From NCBI GenBank assembly GCA_031292075.1, contig JARLHW010000040.1, positions 99,512-163,511 on the forward strand: a stretch of 64,000 nucleotides of DNA, in the 5' to 3' direction. Source of the stretch: Desulfosporosinus sp. (GTDB lineage Bacteria; Bacillota; Desulfitobacteriia; Desulfitobacteriales; Desulfitobacteriaceae). The position numbers and the translations under genes were made by a program. The notes below the pieces were generated by a model. The model was not told where the DNA came from and made no database searches. It saw only the letters and a list, made by a program, of their open reading frames with translations. Below are positions 9,096-17,727 of the stretch, piece after piece. Each line of letters begins with the position of its first letter. The stretch's first letter is position 1.

Positions 9096-9127
9096 ATGTC
9101 ATTCTTTTACTAATATTATCGAACTGA

Positions 9128-11293
9128 CTACTTCTTATTCTTTTTTTGTGCCCTTTTTCTTTTCTCCAGAAGAAGTTCAGCCGTGTGCAGAACTTTAATT
9201 TTAGGGTTTTTCTTATCTAAACCGCCAGAGATTTGCATTAAACATCCTGGGCAATCTACGACAACAAAGTCTGCACCCGTCTCTTCAATATTTTTCATTT
9301 TTCTATACAAGATGGGGCCTGAGATCTCTGGGAATTTTATCGAGTAGGAGCCGGCGAAACCACAACACCGATCCGATTCCTTCATCTCAATGAGCTGTAC
9401 CCCTGCTGTCTCTGATAGAATTTTCCTTGGTTCAGCAAAAACGCCCATGGATCGTTTCAGGTGACAGGAATCGTGGTACGTAATTTTCATAGGTACGCCA
9501 TCACCGCCAGCTGATAAGCCTCCTAAGTCAAATAACAATTTGGAGAAGTCTCTGGACTTACCGCTCAGCTCTTCGGCGCGGGCTAATAATGCTGGATCAT
9601 CTTGGACGAGTTCTTTGTAACTGTCGATTAGGGCATGGGTACAGGTTGGACATGCGGTGACAACATAATCAACCTTTTCTGCTTCTAAGGCTTCGATGTT
9701 CATGACTGCTAACTTCCGCGCATTTTTGCGATCACCCATGTACGTTGCCGGAGCACCGCAACAAGATTGTCCTTCAGGGAATACGACTTCATATCCTTTT
9801 TCATTGAGAGCAACAATAACCCCTTCACCGATTTTTGGATAGACAAAATCAATTAGGCAACCAGCATAGAGTGCAATCTTACCTTTTGGTTTCTTCACTA
9901 CTTGCTCGACCTTTCTGAATACATCGCGGAAGGGAACTTTGGCAACCGCAGGTAAACTTTTCTTTTCCGTGAGCCCAGAGAGAAACATAGGTAAATGACG
10001 AATCACGGGCTGCCCTTTTGTGAATGGCTTTTGAGCAACAGAAGCAATTCGTAACATCGAATGGAATAGTCGCCGATTTGACACAACATCCAAAGCAAAT
10101 TTTTGAGCTATTGGGAGCCCATCTTTTTCTCCCATGCGATTACGCAGCTCCAAAATCATCTGCGGAATATCTAATTTTCCGGGACATACTTCCGTGCACT
10201 TGCCACATTGTAAACAAAGATTCTGTGGATTTTTAGCATCTTTTTCCGAGTTCACGAAATTGGTTAAGATTGTTCCAATGCCCCCTGTGTAAATATGGCC
10301 ATAGACATGCCCACCTAAAAGTTGGAAAGCGGGACATACATTAAGACAAGAGGCACATCGAATACACTGAAAGGTCTTTTTAAACTTTTCATCTTCATAC
10401 ATTTTCCGACGACCGTTGTCAATTAGGACGATGTGTAATTCCTTATTCTTAACCGTACCATCAGCATAGTAGGCAGGGGTAGGTCCTGTTACCATACTCA
10501 CGTAACTAGTAATCTGTTGACCTGTTGCGCTCTTCGGAAGTGCCTGAAGAATGTGTGTTGCATCCTCAAATTTTGGAACAAGTTTTTCCATGCCCACTAA
10601 AAAAACGTGAATAGGAGGTAAGGTGGACGTCAGACGGCCGTTACCTTCATTCGTTAACATGATCAAGGTCCCTGTTTCGGCAACGGCCATGTTAGCTCCT
10701 GAAATGCCCATATCAGCCTCAAGAAACTTCTTGCGGAGCTCTACTCTGGCCGTTTTTACAAGTTCAGCGATGACCGGTTCGTTCAGTCGATGTAAGTGCC
10801 CGGTAAACGTATCTGCAACTTCTTCTTTAGTCATATGAATTGCCGGTAAAACCATGTGTGAAGGATGTTGCCCAGCTAGCTGTACAATCCATTCTCCCAA
10901 GTCAGTCTCCTGTACATCTATGCCTTGGGCAATCAAATCTTTATTGAGCAGAATCTCCTCTGAGACCATGGATTTAGATTTTACAATCCGTTTTACGCCT
11001 TTGTTCTGAGCTAACTCACTGACGTATCTTTTGGCATCCTCAGAGGTAGTAGCACGATAAACCTTAGCGCCTCTTGCCGTTGCTTCTTTTTCGAATTGAT
11101 CCAGCATTTCATCTAAATGGCTTGCCGCATAGGATTTCACTCGCACGATATTATCACTGATTGCATTAAAGTCATAACCCTCATACGCTTTTGCGCGGGC
11201 TAAAACATATGCATCCCCAAAACGCCCTAAAGCACCACGTAAAACATCATTTTCAAGTGCACCTGTAATTTTCTTTTTAAAATTTTTGTCCAT
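9128..11293 (-). CDS. lutB: LutB/LldF-LldE fusion: LUD, ferredoxin and cysteine-rich domains
   Basis: This 721-aa protein is a lactate-oxidation iron-sulfur subunit. An N-terminal LUD domain (about residues 60-300) is followed by two 4Fe-4S motifs (CIRCASCLNVCP and CLQCGKCTEVCP). Two CCG-type cysteine-rich modules follow (SCCGAP..., TACPTC, then RCCGFAGS and DCPGC). In Bacillus the last part is a separate protein, LutA/LldE. Here the two are fused. With the downstream-encoded LutC it likely oxidises lactate or a related 2-hydroxy acid. It directly follows lutC (stop TAA abuts ATG), so they form one operon. Confidence 0.9.
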   Translation of the reverse strand: MDKNFKKKITGALENDVLRGALGRFGDAYVLARAKAYEGYDFNAISDNIVRVKSYAASHLDEMLDQFEKEATARGAKVYRATTSEDAKRYVSELAQNKGVKRIVKSKSMVSEEILLNKDLIAQGIDVQETDLGEWIVQLAGQHPSHMVLPAIHMTKEEVADTFTGHLHRLNEPVIAELVKTARVELRKKFLEADMGISGANMAVAETGTLIMLTNEGNGRLTSTLPPIHVFLVGMEKLVPKFEDATHILQALPKSATGQQITSYVSMVTGPTPAYYADGTVKNKELHIVLIDNGRRKMYEDEKFKKTFQCIRCASCLNVCPAFQLLGGHVYGHIYTGGIGTILTNFVNSEKDAKNPQNLCLQCGKCTEVCPGKLDIPQMILELRNRMGEKDGLPIAQKFALDVVSNRRLFHSMLRIASVAQKPFTKGQPVIRHLPMFLSGLTEKKSLPAVAKVPFRDVFRKVEQVVKKPKGKIALYAGCLIDFVYPKIGEGVIVALNEKGYEVVFPEGQSCCGAPATYMGDRKNARKLAVMNIEALEAEKVDYVVTACPTCTHALIDSYKELVQDDPALLARAEELSGKSRDFSKLLFDLGGLSAGGDGVPMKITYHDSCHLKRSMGVFAEPRKILSETAGVQLIEMKESDRCCGFAGSYSIKFPEISGPILYRKMKNIEETGADFVVVDCPGCLMQISGGLDKKNPKIKVLHTAELLLEKRKRAQKKNKK

Positions 11294-11872
11294 TTAAGCC
11301 ACTCCCTCTACCAGCTCATCAACAAAGACGACCACGAGTTGTTTCGGACCATGAACCCCAATTGTCAAAACACGTTCGATATCCGATGTTCTACTGGGTC
11401 CGGTAATTAACCCAACAAAACCTGGGATTTCAGGAAGGCGATGAAGGGTTGCCATAGTTTCAGTTAAAGTTGAAATTAACTTAGATGTAGAAACAAGTGC
11501 AACGTGAATAGGAACAAGGGTTGAACACAGGCGCTGATCTACATTAGCATCTGCATCTGCTTGAACAAGAGTTCCAAGTTCAGCTATAGCATAGTTTACT
11601 TGCGAAATACCTGCGTGCGCATTGGGCGTGATCTCACGAAAGTGATCTGTTTTTACTGCAATCCCTACTTCACCTAATTGGTTGGCAAAATTTCCATTTT
11701 GTGAAATAGGGGAATTTAAGAGCGCTACGTTTTGAACCCCTTTTTGTTGCAAAACTTTACTAACAAGGTCTCCTGCTTCTTTTGCAGTCTTGACACGATA
11801 ACATTCACCAGACACAGCTTCTAATCTCGATTTAAATTTTTCATATAATTGGATAGTTGAAGTAATCTCCAT
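11294..11872 (-). CDS. lutC: LutC/LldG LUD-domain protein
   Basis: This 192-aa protein is a single LUD domain. Characteristic segments are the AIAELGTLVQ strand and the C-terminal LITGPSRTSDIERVLTIGVHGP motif, typical of LutC/LldG. It is cytoplasmic and works with LutB in lactate utilisation. It is the first gene of the lutC-lutB operon, with a GAGGAGG site before its ATG. A GntR-type operator sequence lies about 60 bases upstream, suggesting lactate-responsive repression. Confidence 0.9.
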   Translation of the reverse strand: MEITSTIQLYEKFKSRLEAVSGECYRVKTAKEAGDLVSKVLQQKGVQNVALLNSPISQNGNFANQLGEVGIAVKTDHFREITPNAHAGISQVNYAIAELGTLVQADADANVDQRLCSTLVPIHVALVSTSKLISTLTETMATLHRLPEIPGFVGLITGPSRTSDIERVLTIGVHGPKQLVVVFVDELVEGVA

Positions 11873-11932
11873 TTAGTCCTTCCTCCTCAAAGAATTTATT
11901 CGGATATATTTGAAAACTTAGAGCCTTTTATC

Positions 11933-11945
11933 ATGGTCTGACCAT
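11933..11945. promoter_or_regulatory. Candidate GntR/FadR-type operator upstream of lutC
   Basis: The palindrome ATGGTCTGACCAT matches the TGGTC-N-GACCA core bound by FadR-subfamily GntR regulators, such as LldR/PdhR types. On the minus strand it lies just downstream of TTGTCA, a possible -35 element, so a bound repressor would block lutC transcription. No regulator gene is adjacent. The assignment is by motif only. Confidence 0.5.
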
Positions 11946-12147
11946 CATGCCATTGACAAATTAATTTTATGTTATATTTAAAGAAATTTCAATATCTTTA
12001 AGGACTAAATTTTTAAATATTGTGATTAATCGGCTTTAATTACCATCTTTCTTTTACATAATCCTACGACATTAGTAGATTTATCTCCTATATATTACAA
12101 ATTGATTTCTGACAAAATTTGCGTTAATGTATAAATAAGTAAAGTCT

Positions 12148-12200
12148 AGTAAATTCTCTAGACCTTGCGCATAAGAGGATTTCCGGACGCGGAAATCCTC
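12148..12200. repeat. Two hairpins between lutC and tRNA-Ala
   Basis: GTCTAG/CTAGAC and the perfect stem GAGGATTTCC/GGAAATCCTC lie in tandem in a gene-free stretch. The flanks are very AT-rich. A plus-strand TTGACA with a loose AT-rich -10 lies at about 11953. This could be the end of a small transcript, but no coding signal is visible. The rest of 11946-12256 shows nothing else I can support. Confidence 0.35.
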
Positions 12201-12256
12201 GAAAATTAATATTTAAGGTTTTAACTAAATATTCAAAGAAGAATTACCCAAAAAGC

Positions 12257-12284
12257 TTGCATTTTTAAAGCTTTAGATTATAAT
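12257..12284 (+). promoter_or_regulatory. Promoter of tRNA-Ala
   Basis: TTGCAT (-35) and TATAAT (-10) are separated by 16 bases. The -10 ends 11 bases before the tRNA. Confidence 0.55.
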
Positions 12285-12295
12285 AAATAATTGTT

Positions 12296-12371
12296 GGGGG
12301 TATAGCTCAGCTGGGAGAGCGCTAGATTCGCATTTTAGAGGCCAGCGGTTCGATCCCGCTTACCTCCACCA
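12296..12371 (+). tRNA. tRNA-Ala (anticodon CGC)
   Basis: A full cloverleaf can be drawn: acceptor GGGGGTA/TACCTCC, D-arm GCTC...GAGC, anticodon stem CTAGA/TTTAG with loop TTCGCAT (anticodon CGC, reading GCG), T-arm AGCGG-TTCGATC-CCGCT and encoded CCA. The anticodon stem includes one G-T pair. A short terminator follows. The start of the decaying region just downstream suggests it served as an integration site. Confidence 0.92.
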
Positions 12372-12387
12372 AATTGAAAGTGCTGAA

Positions 12388-12418
12388 ATCCTTGGTATTC
12401 AAGGGTTTTTTCTTTTTA
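12388..12418 (+). terminator. Terminator after tRNA-Ala
   Basis: Stem ATCCTTG/CAAGGGT with a GTATT loop, followed by a T-rich tract. Confidence 0.65.
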
Positions 12419-12581
12419 TTTCACGTAGCGTGGTTCTTTGGTTTAACGTCTTAAGGTCTCATTGGGGACGAATTGGGGACACACGACCACGACGCTCTTC
12501 ATAAGCTCTGTGGTACCTCTCCTAGAATTGCGCTATATACCCAGAGCAATATTAGCACTTTCAAGTGCTGATCCATTTCAC

Positions 12582-12737
12582 AAGAGGATTCAACTTGTAG
12601 GTTTTGGTACGTTCGAAGTAAAAGAACGGACAGAACGTATTGGCAGAAACCCGCAAACCAAAGAAAGTATCACAATTCCAGCCTCGAAATTTCCAAGTTT
12701 TATAGCGGGTAAGGCACTTAAAGATGCAGTTAAATAA
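12582..12737 (+). pseudogene. C-terminal fragment of an HU DNA-binding protein
   Basis: Only the beta-arm and C-terminal half of an HU protein are readable: [12 protein letters not shown], then [16 protein letters not shown] and GKALKDAVK. The N-terminal helical half of about 40 residues is missing and replaced by unrelated sequence in the same frame. HU is normally about 90 aa. The ORF track shows 91 aa, but the first 40 residues have no HU similarity and no ribosome binding site. A remnant left by integration or deletion next to the tRNA is the simplest reading. Confidence 0.8.
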
Positions 12738-12740
12738 TAA

Positions 12741-12785
12741 AGAGAGATAGGCTCAGCAGATTTTTTCTGCTGAGCCTATCTCTCT
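12741..12785. terminator. Perfect 20-bp inverted repeat
   Basis: Two perfect 20-base arms surround a five-T loop, directly after the HU fragment. The T tract after it is weak, so it may be a terminator or another palindromic element. The rest of the gap to 13083 holds nothing I can identify. Confidence 0.6.
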
Positions 12786-13083
12786 AGTTTTCGTATTCCC
12801 ACCTCATCCAAGGCTCCCCAATCCACCTACACCCCATTCAGGAAACCGGGGGGAAGTGAATGAGGATTCGCAGTATAAAAACATTGGGTTCATGTCAACC
12901 GCTTAACTTGCGAGTTGTTTTCTTGAGCTTTAACTACTCTAAGTATTGCTCAACAGATACCCACGCCCTTATGAAAGAGACGGGTGGACAAATATGATTT
13001 ATATTATCAATTTCTAGCTGAAGTTAGGGGATTATGTAGAAGGGCTATTAATCAGCTTTTATCATATGGTATAATATGGTAAT

Positions 13084-13665
13084 TTGATAGAGGGAGTGAT
13101 TAATATATTACGTGCTAATTTTATAACTCAAAAACACTGGCTATTTTTTGTTACTCTATTGCTTGGTTTTAGCATACCACTTATTGGCTGTAGTAGTTTG
13201 ACTTCAGGACTTTCTAATCAATCTACCTCTACTTCAGCTATACCTACTTCAACGGATACTTCCACCCCTACAGGTACTCCCACTCTAACCAATACTGGCA
13301 TTCCAGCAGATAAAACAATTTCATCTGTTACTACTACTCCGGCAGATACAAATAGTGCACCCCCGACCACAAGCCAAACTGCTTCTCCATCCACCAAAAC
13401 ACCTCCAACAACAGCAAACGAACAGAAAAATACAGTATCCATAAGTAAAGCCAAGTACAATCAATTAAAATACGGTGATACTTATGAAAAAACAAAAAGC
13501 CTTTTAGGAGGTGCTGGTGACATATTAACAGAAAGCGGAACAAAAGGAAGCAAAAGTTATACTGTGACCTATTTAATTCACGTAAAATCCCCATCAAGTG
13601 CGGAAGTGTTCTTGGCTTTTAAGGACGATAGACTTGTTAATAAAATGGAGGTCAACTTACAGTAG
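13084..13665 (+). CDS. Predicted lipoprotein with Thr/Pro-rich linker
   Basis: The protein is about 190 aa. A hydrophobic signal (WLFFVTLLLGFSIPLIGC) ends in a lipobox-like LIGC, predicting a lipid-anchored cysteine. A roughly 90-residue Ser/Thr/Pro linker follows. The C-terminal globular domain (ISKAKYNQLKYGDTYEK to the end) resembles the small repeat fold of BLIP/SmpA-like or DUF3862 proteins, which usually mediate protein-protein contacts. The start is uncertain: the TTG at 13084 has no binding site, and GAGGGA sits just before an in-frame GTG at 13096. A TATAAT lies about 20 bases upstream. Confidence 0.65.
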   Translation: MIEGVINILRANFITQKHWLFFVTLLLGFSIPLIGCSSLTSGLSNQSTSTSAIPTSTDTSTPTGTPTLTNTGIPADKTISSVTTTPADTNSAPPTTSQTASPSTKTPPTTANEQKNTVSISKAKYNQLKYGDTYEKTKSLLGGAGDILTESGTKGSKSYTVTYLIHVKSPSSAEVFLAFKDDRLVNKMEVNLQ

Positions 13666-13779
13666 CAAGGTGATGTTACTCTATCCTCTGTTTCGGTTTT
13701 TCCAAAGGGCTGTGACTAAGAACTTCTGAAGAATCGAAGACTATCTCTCATCACCCAAAGAAGAGAAGTGAGGAGCTAA

Positions 13780-14032
13780 ATGAAAGGGATCAAGATTGGA
13801 ATCGCACTCATTACAATGTTCGGTTTAGTGCTAGGAACAATCGGTGTTGCTAGCGCTAAAATCCTCCAGTACATCCAAAAGTTTTGCAATCTCAGCCAAA
13901 ATTGCTAATCACCCAACAAAAAGTCACGTCTCTAAAAAGTCAGCTTCTAAGACAGTTAATGCCATTAAATCATTTAAGACGGATAAGCCTAAACCTAAGC
14001 CAAAAGCAAAGCAATCTACTGCTCATGCCTGA
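13780..14032 (+). pseudogene. Frameshifted small secreted Lys-rich protein
   Basis: A good GAGGAG site precedes an ATG that encodes a clean signal peptide (MKGIKIGIALITMFGLVLG, then GVASA). That frame stops after 43 codons. The +2 frame continues a Ser/Lys/Ala-rich mature region ending in KPKPKPKAKQ. Removing one A from the AAAA run at about 13857-13860 would join them into one secreted protein of roughly 83 aa. It is either a real frameshift, phase variation or a sequencing error. Confidence 0.55.
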
Positions 14033-14059
14033 GAATGGATTAAACAGCTTCAAAAACAA

Positions 14060-14079
14060 GCCCTCAATGAGGGCTTTTG
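14060..14079 (+). terminator. Terminator after the frameshifted gene
   Basis: Stem AGCCCTC/GAGGGCT with an AAT loop and following Ts. Confidence 0.75.
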
Positions 14080-14239
14080 CTGTTCCTAATCCTTAAGGCC
14101 TTTTTTTCATCAAGATTACTTAACATTTATCTCTGCGCAGTGCTAGGGCTCGGTAATCTTAAGTACATCATATACTCCAATAAGACTACGTATGTAATAT
14201 AGGAGCAATTTTCTCCGCAGTTTTGAGAGGGGGAAGTTT

Positions 14240-14917
14240 ATGTCTAATCAGTGGGGACGTCAACCGATGGGGAAGGATTCATGGATATTAGTTTTAGGAG
14301 TAGTTATAATTGGCATTATTGGGTACCTGTTTATCCCCAATTTAATTAAGCCTTTTAATTCTAGTACTGATCCGACCGTTCCCGCAACCATTCTAAACAG
14401 TGACAACCAACCCAGTACTAATGATCCTTATGCCCTGAATTCATCCGGCTATCCTATCCAGAATCTCCCGAGTGTTAATAACACATTGAACAACGGAAAT
14501 GGCAATAATGAAATAACAACGGGATATTGGATACTCTTCCTCTACAACGGAACAATCCAGCAATTACCTATTAACGCTCAAGATTATGCTTTTGTGCAGG
14601 GGTTAGTTAATAGCGATACCAAAGGAACTCCTACAAATCCGTTATTCTTAGTTGAGAATGGACAAATTCAAAAATACGTTGTCAGTAATGAAACCTATTC
14701 GATCATTTCCAATATAGCAACTATTAATAGGCGATCTTCAACTTCTTTACCAGATATTAATCAAACTCCTTCTCCCACTCCTACGATTCCGACACTTCCT
14801 ACACGTCCCACACCTACAATTCCTAGCACCTCAACTCCTAGTACCTCATCTCCTAGTACCTCATCTCCTAGCACCTCATCTCCTAGCACAACCGTTCCCT
14901 CCCCATATAACCCCTAG
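14240..14917 (+). CDS. Membrane-anchored protein with Thr/Pro/Ser-rich tail
   Basis: The protein is 225 aa. One N-terminal transmembrane helix (SWILVLGVVIIGIIGYLFI) is preceded by a short polar segment. A globular part of about 110 residues follows (including GYWILFLYNGTIQQLP). The tail is low-complexity T/P/S repeats. The layout suggests an outward-facing surface protein. No family is recognised. GAGAGGGGGAA precedes the ATG. The DNA repeats at the 3' end make the tail length prone to change. Confidence 0.7.
   Translation: MSNQWGRQPMGKDSWILVLGVVIIGIIGYLFIPNLIKPFNSSTDPTVPATILNSDNQPSTNDPYALNSSGYPIQNLPSVNNTLNNGNGNNEITTGYWILFLYNGTIQQLPINAQDYAFVQGLVNSDTKGTPTNPLFLVENGQIQKYVVSNETYSIISNIATINRRSSTSLPDINQTPSPTPTIPTLPTRPTPTIPSTSTPSTSSPSTSSPSTSSPSTTVPSPYNP
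14821..14885 (+). repeat. 15-bp tandem repeats inside the surface-protein gene
   Basis: Four near-identical 15-base units (TCCTAGYACCTCATC) and a fifth partial unit encode PSTSS-type repeats at the C terminus. The 513-bp gap that follows (14918-15430) contains a repeated ATTCAAAGCCGCC motif (about 14922 and 15036) and the DnaA-box cluster, but no convincing gene. Confidence 0.8.
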
Positions 14918-15101
14918 TAATTCAAAGCCGCCGGGGGGTGTTGGAGACTGATATATTGAGAGCCTAGTAACGGTGGAACAAATCTACAAAATCCGATTAC
15001 CCCCTCACATAAGACACCTCAACCCATCAACCCGCAATTCAAAGCCGCCAAGTGACGTACTTGTATGTTGGAAGCGGCGGAATTAATATTCTTCCGATCT
15101 T

Positions 15102-15164
15102 TTATCCACACCATTCCCTACTTATCCCCATGTTTTAACCCAGTTGCCCACAAGCTTATCCACA
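15102..15164 (+). other. Cluster of DnaA-box-like sequences
   Basis: Two perfect TTATCCACA boxes (15102-15110 and 15156-15164) flank TTATCCCCA (15122) and TTGCCCACA (15144), all in one orientation within 63 bases. No replication genes are near. It may be a DnaA-titration or regulatory site, or chance. Confidence 0.35.
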
Positions 15165-15430
15165 TTATTTATAGTGGCTCGGATGTAAAGACAAAAGAAA
15201 TTAAAAAAATAACATACCAGATATTTCCTATTGGTAATGTTCCTTCTGCTAGAGCAAAATATTGAACTTTGTGCTAAGTATTACCTACTAATGGTGCCCC
15301 TGTGTTAGGATAGTTAACGTAGAGACTTAGGAAAAGTATCCTTGAAGGAAAACCGATGGTAGTACAACAACTGGTAAGATGACGAGTAAACTTTCGTTTG
15401 GAGTAATAAACGCAGGAAATTTCAACTTTA

Positions 15431-16006
15431 TTAAATGGCAACATAACCATATCCACCATACATATTCTTTTTTTGATTATTATCCATATTTAATATTGTA
15501 AAGAATCCCTCGTAATCATTAATACTTTCCCTAGTAAAGCTTATAGCAAAGTACTTTTTGTTATTCTCAAAAATCATAACACCACTCCTATGGAGTACAG
15601 GATTATTTCTATCGTCCTCAATATCTTGTTTCTTTGATCCATTTAATACTCTTTGTCGTAAATCAATGTTTAAAAAATTATAAACATCTTCAGGATAAAC
15701 GTCATTACCTTCTATTAAAATGTTATATCCTTTGTCCAATAAGTACCTTATTTTTTGAGCATTATTTCCCTCTGTTAAAAATTTAAACGTTATCCAAACC
15801 CTTGGTATTTGAATATCTTGATAATTAATTACTTTATACTTAATAATTTGAAAACCTTTTTGTTCATAGTCTTTACCGCTATCCTCAAAAAACTTCACAA
15901 TTTTAACATTTTCTTGAGGCTTAGTATAATTATAACCAGATAAAAAGATAAAAAATATTACAAATGAAAAAAAGATAATAATCAGTTTTCTTTTTCTAAT
16001 TTTCAT
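15431..16006 (-). CDS. Hypothetical signal-anchored protein
   Basis: This 191-aa protein starts with a positive region and one hydrophobic helix (LIIIFFSFVIFFIFLSGY), then a soluble extracytoplasmic domain of about 160 residues. I do not recognise the family. Its DNA is clearly more AT-rich than neighbouring genes, with many AAA/ATA/TTT codons, which suggests recent acquisition. The gene stands alone. Confidence 0.65.
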   Translation of the reverse strand: MKIRKRKLIIIFFSFVIFFIFLSGYNYTKPQENVKIVKFFEDSGKDYEQKGFQIIKYKVINYQDIQIPRVWITFKFLTEGNNAQKIRYLLDKGYNILIEGNDVYPEDVYNFLNIDLRQRVLNGSKKQDIEDDRNNPVLHRSGVMIFENNKKYFAISFTRESINDYEGFFTILNMDNNQKKNMYGGYGYVAI

Positions 16007-16374
16007 CTATTCACCTCAGAAATCGTATTGAATACTGAATACAATTTCGGGGATTTACCCCTTAGTCACACCACGGTATAGAGAATACAAAAATCATTCG
16101 ACACATATGGAATATTTACCTTTATTTTACTCATAGTGTCAGATAGCAGATATAGTTAACTTCTAATTATCCTACTTTTTGTGCTTTAACCCAGGTTTGT
16201 TGGGACTTCCAATTAGTCTAATTGGTATATGGATATGGTGAAGTTTAACCTGTCCATAGTACCCGCACAAAATAAGATTAAGTGGAAGTTTGAAGATGTT
16301 ATAATGCAGATTCGTTAATCTGGTCTTTAGCGAAGTTAAGTTGCCGTACTTTTGATCTTAAAAGGAGGAAATTA

Positions 16375-16407
16375 TTTGACATTTGGTCCGATAATTTCGA
16401 TTAAGTA
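16375..16407 (+). CDS. Possible 10-codon mini-ORF before a terminator
   Basis: A very strong AAAAGGAGG site leads to TTG, then MTFGPIISIK and stop, directly before a terminator. It may be a leader peptide or the start of a deleted gene. The rest of 16007-16463 shows no gene. Confidence 0.25.
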
Positions 16408-16437
16408 AACCCCCTAGCCTAAAAGCTAGAGGGTTTT
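16407..16437 (+). terminator. Rho-independent terminator
   Basis: Stem CCCCTAGC/GCTAGAGGG followed by five Ts. It lies between the mini-ORF and the converging NifX-like gene. Confidence 0.75.
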
Positions 16438-16463
16438 TAGTAATCAATATTTGTGATGTTTCT

Positions 16464-16826
16464 TTAGCCTTGGCAACCATGCTCATGTTCATGGCAAGAG
16501 TCACCTGAGTCAGTAAGTGATCCTGCAAGCCATTTAAGAGCGACTGTCTTAACATCACCGGAACATCCACGTAATACTTCTATCCCTGAGTTGTTTAAAA
16601 CCCTTACTGCTCCCTCACCCATATTGCCTGCTAGCATGATTTTTACACCAATTTGAGAAAGTGTTTGTGCAATATTTGATTTGCAGCCACAGCCTACTGG
16701 AGATGTGATGGTTTCCTGATCAACTATTTCCTTATTATTGTCGTCAACCGTGAAAACAGTGAAATATTCACAATGTCCAAAATGATCGTCAATAAGATTC
16801 TGGCGCGATGGTAATGCAATTTTCAA
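16464..16826 (-). CDS. NifX/NifB-associated cofactor-binding family protein
   Basis: The protein is about 120 aa with the dinitrogenase iron-molybdenum cofactor biosynthesis domain. It has the N-terminal KIALPSRQNLIDDHFGHCEYFTVF pattern read in part, a central cysteine turn GCGCKSN, and LAGNMGEGAVRVLNNSGI. The tail is His/Cys-rich (SCHEHEHGCQG). In non-fixing anaerobes such proteins are linked to metal-cluster handling. The family normally starts at MKIA, so the TTG at 16826, 9 bases after GGAGG, is preferred over the ATG three codons earlier. A dead DUF134 gene, its usual partner, lies next to it. Confidence 0.85.
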   Translation of the reverse strand: MKIALPSRQNLIDDHFGHCEYFTVFTVDDNNKEIVDQETITSPVGCGCKSNIAQTLSQIGVKIMLAGNMGEGAVRVLNNSGIEVLRGCSGDVKTVALKWLAGSLTDSGDSCHEHEHGCQG

Positions 16827-16957
16827 ACTAATCATTCCTCCAATATATTTTTGTCAAAGTAGCATATACTTTTAATATTATCGACATATGACCTTTATCT
16901 AAAATAATAAACTTATAAAGGTCATACGTCAATAATTAAACTATCAGGGGATGAAAA

Positions 16958-17176
16958 ATTCCAAGACCTGGAAAATGCAAATAGGTATGTTGCTTACCAG
17001 AAAATGATTTACTTGGCCCAATTGACGTCGGGGATATAAATAACGAAATTATTGCTATGACAGTGGATGAATATGAGACAATCCGGCTTATTGATATAGG
17101 TGCGGAAGATGTTATAAACGAAAATACTTACAGAACAGTAATGAAAATACGGAGCAATAGAAACCTGATCTATTAA
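16958..17176 (+). pseudogene. Degenerate DUF134-family gene
   Basis: Frame 2 reads IPRPGKCK, stop, VCCLPENDLLGPID, then MTVDEYETIRLID. These are the N-terminal signatures of DUF134 proteins, small DNA-binding-like proteins often encoded beside NifX/NifB-type genes. The start codon is ATT instead of ATG, a TAG interrupts the CxxxCC region, and similarity is lost after RLID. The helix-turn-helix half is missing. It is divergent from the NifX-like gene. Confidence 0.75.
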
Positions 17177-17179
17177 AAA

Positions 17180-17600
17180 GTGCCTGAAGCGTATTGTGGT
17201 GAATTACTACTTAGGGCAGAGTTTGGAATGTTAATTAGTTCGCTAAACTCCCATAAAGCGAAAGGAGCCTTGAGCATGGAATACATAGTCATGCGGTGGC
17301 CCAATAATCCAGCATCAGCCAACCAGCAAGCTACAATAGTCATAGCCATCAACGCAACAAACCATCTTGAAGCTTTGGAACTTTCGGAGCTTAAAGCCTT
17401 GGCGCACTATTAGTGTGAACGGTGTGGCAGAACTCAACATTCGCTATGAAGTTGATTTTGATGGGTGCGCTGTTGAGTTAGCCCGTTATGGCAGCATGGT
17501 GTAGAGATTACAACCCCATTGTACTACAAGGGTGTTGGCGGGGGAGCTGGTGATTTGCCTTTACAATATGGGTGTTTGTGGTAGGCGCTCTCAACCTAGT
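17180..17600 (+). pseudogene. Unidentified decayed coding region
   Basis: A 77-aa ORF and a following stretch carry protein-like segments in shifting frames (for example VIAINATNHLEALELSELK, then LNIRYEVDFDGCAVELARYG, then ITTPLYYKGVGGGAGDLPL). They are separated by stops and frame changes. I cannot name the family. It looks like one broken gene, not several small ones. Confidence 0.35.
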
Positions 17601-17727
17601 GAGAATTTCGTTTAACGCTTATTATTTAAGTCCGTCAATAGCACCAGCGTTCTATAAGAACACTGGTGCTATTAGCCTGACATGCTAATGTCATTTCGTA
17701 ATCACCACTTTATCAATGCACAACTTG

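Noticed and set aside
12421-12581. Integrase remnant after tRNA-Ala
   Set aside because: Only a short direct repeat (TTGGGGAC) is seen; no recombinase motif could be read.
15065-15265. 66-aa plus-strand ORF over the DnaA-box cluster
   Set aside because: No ribosome binding site and the sequence looks like a translation of repeated DnaA-box DNA.
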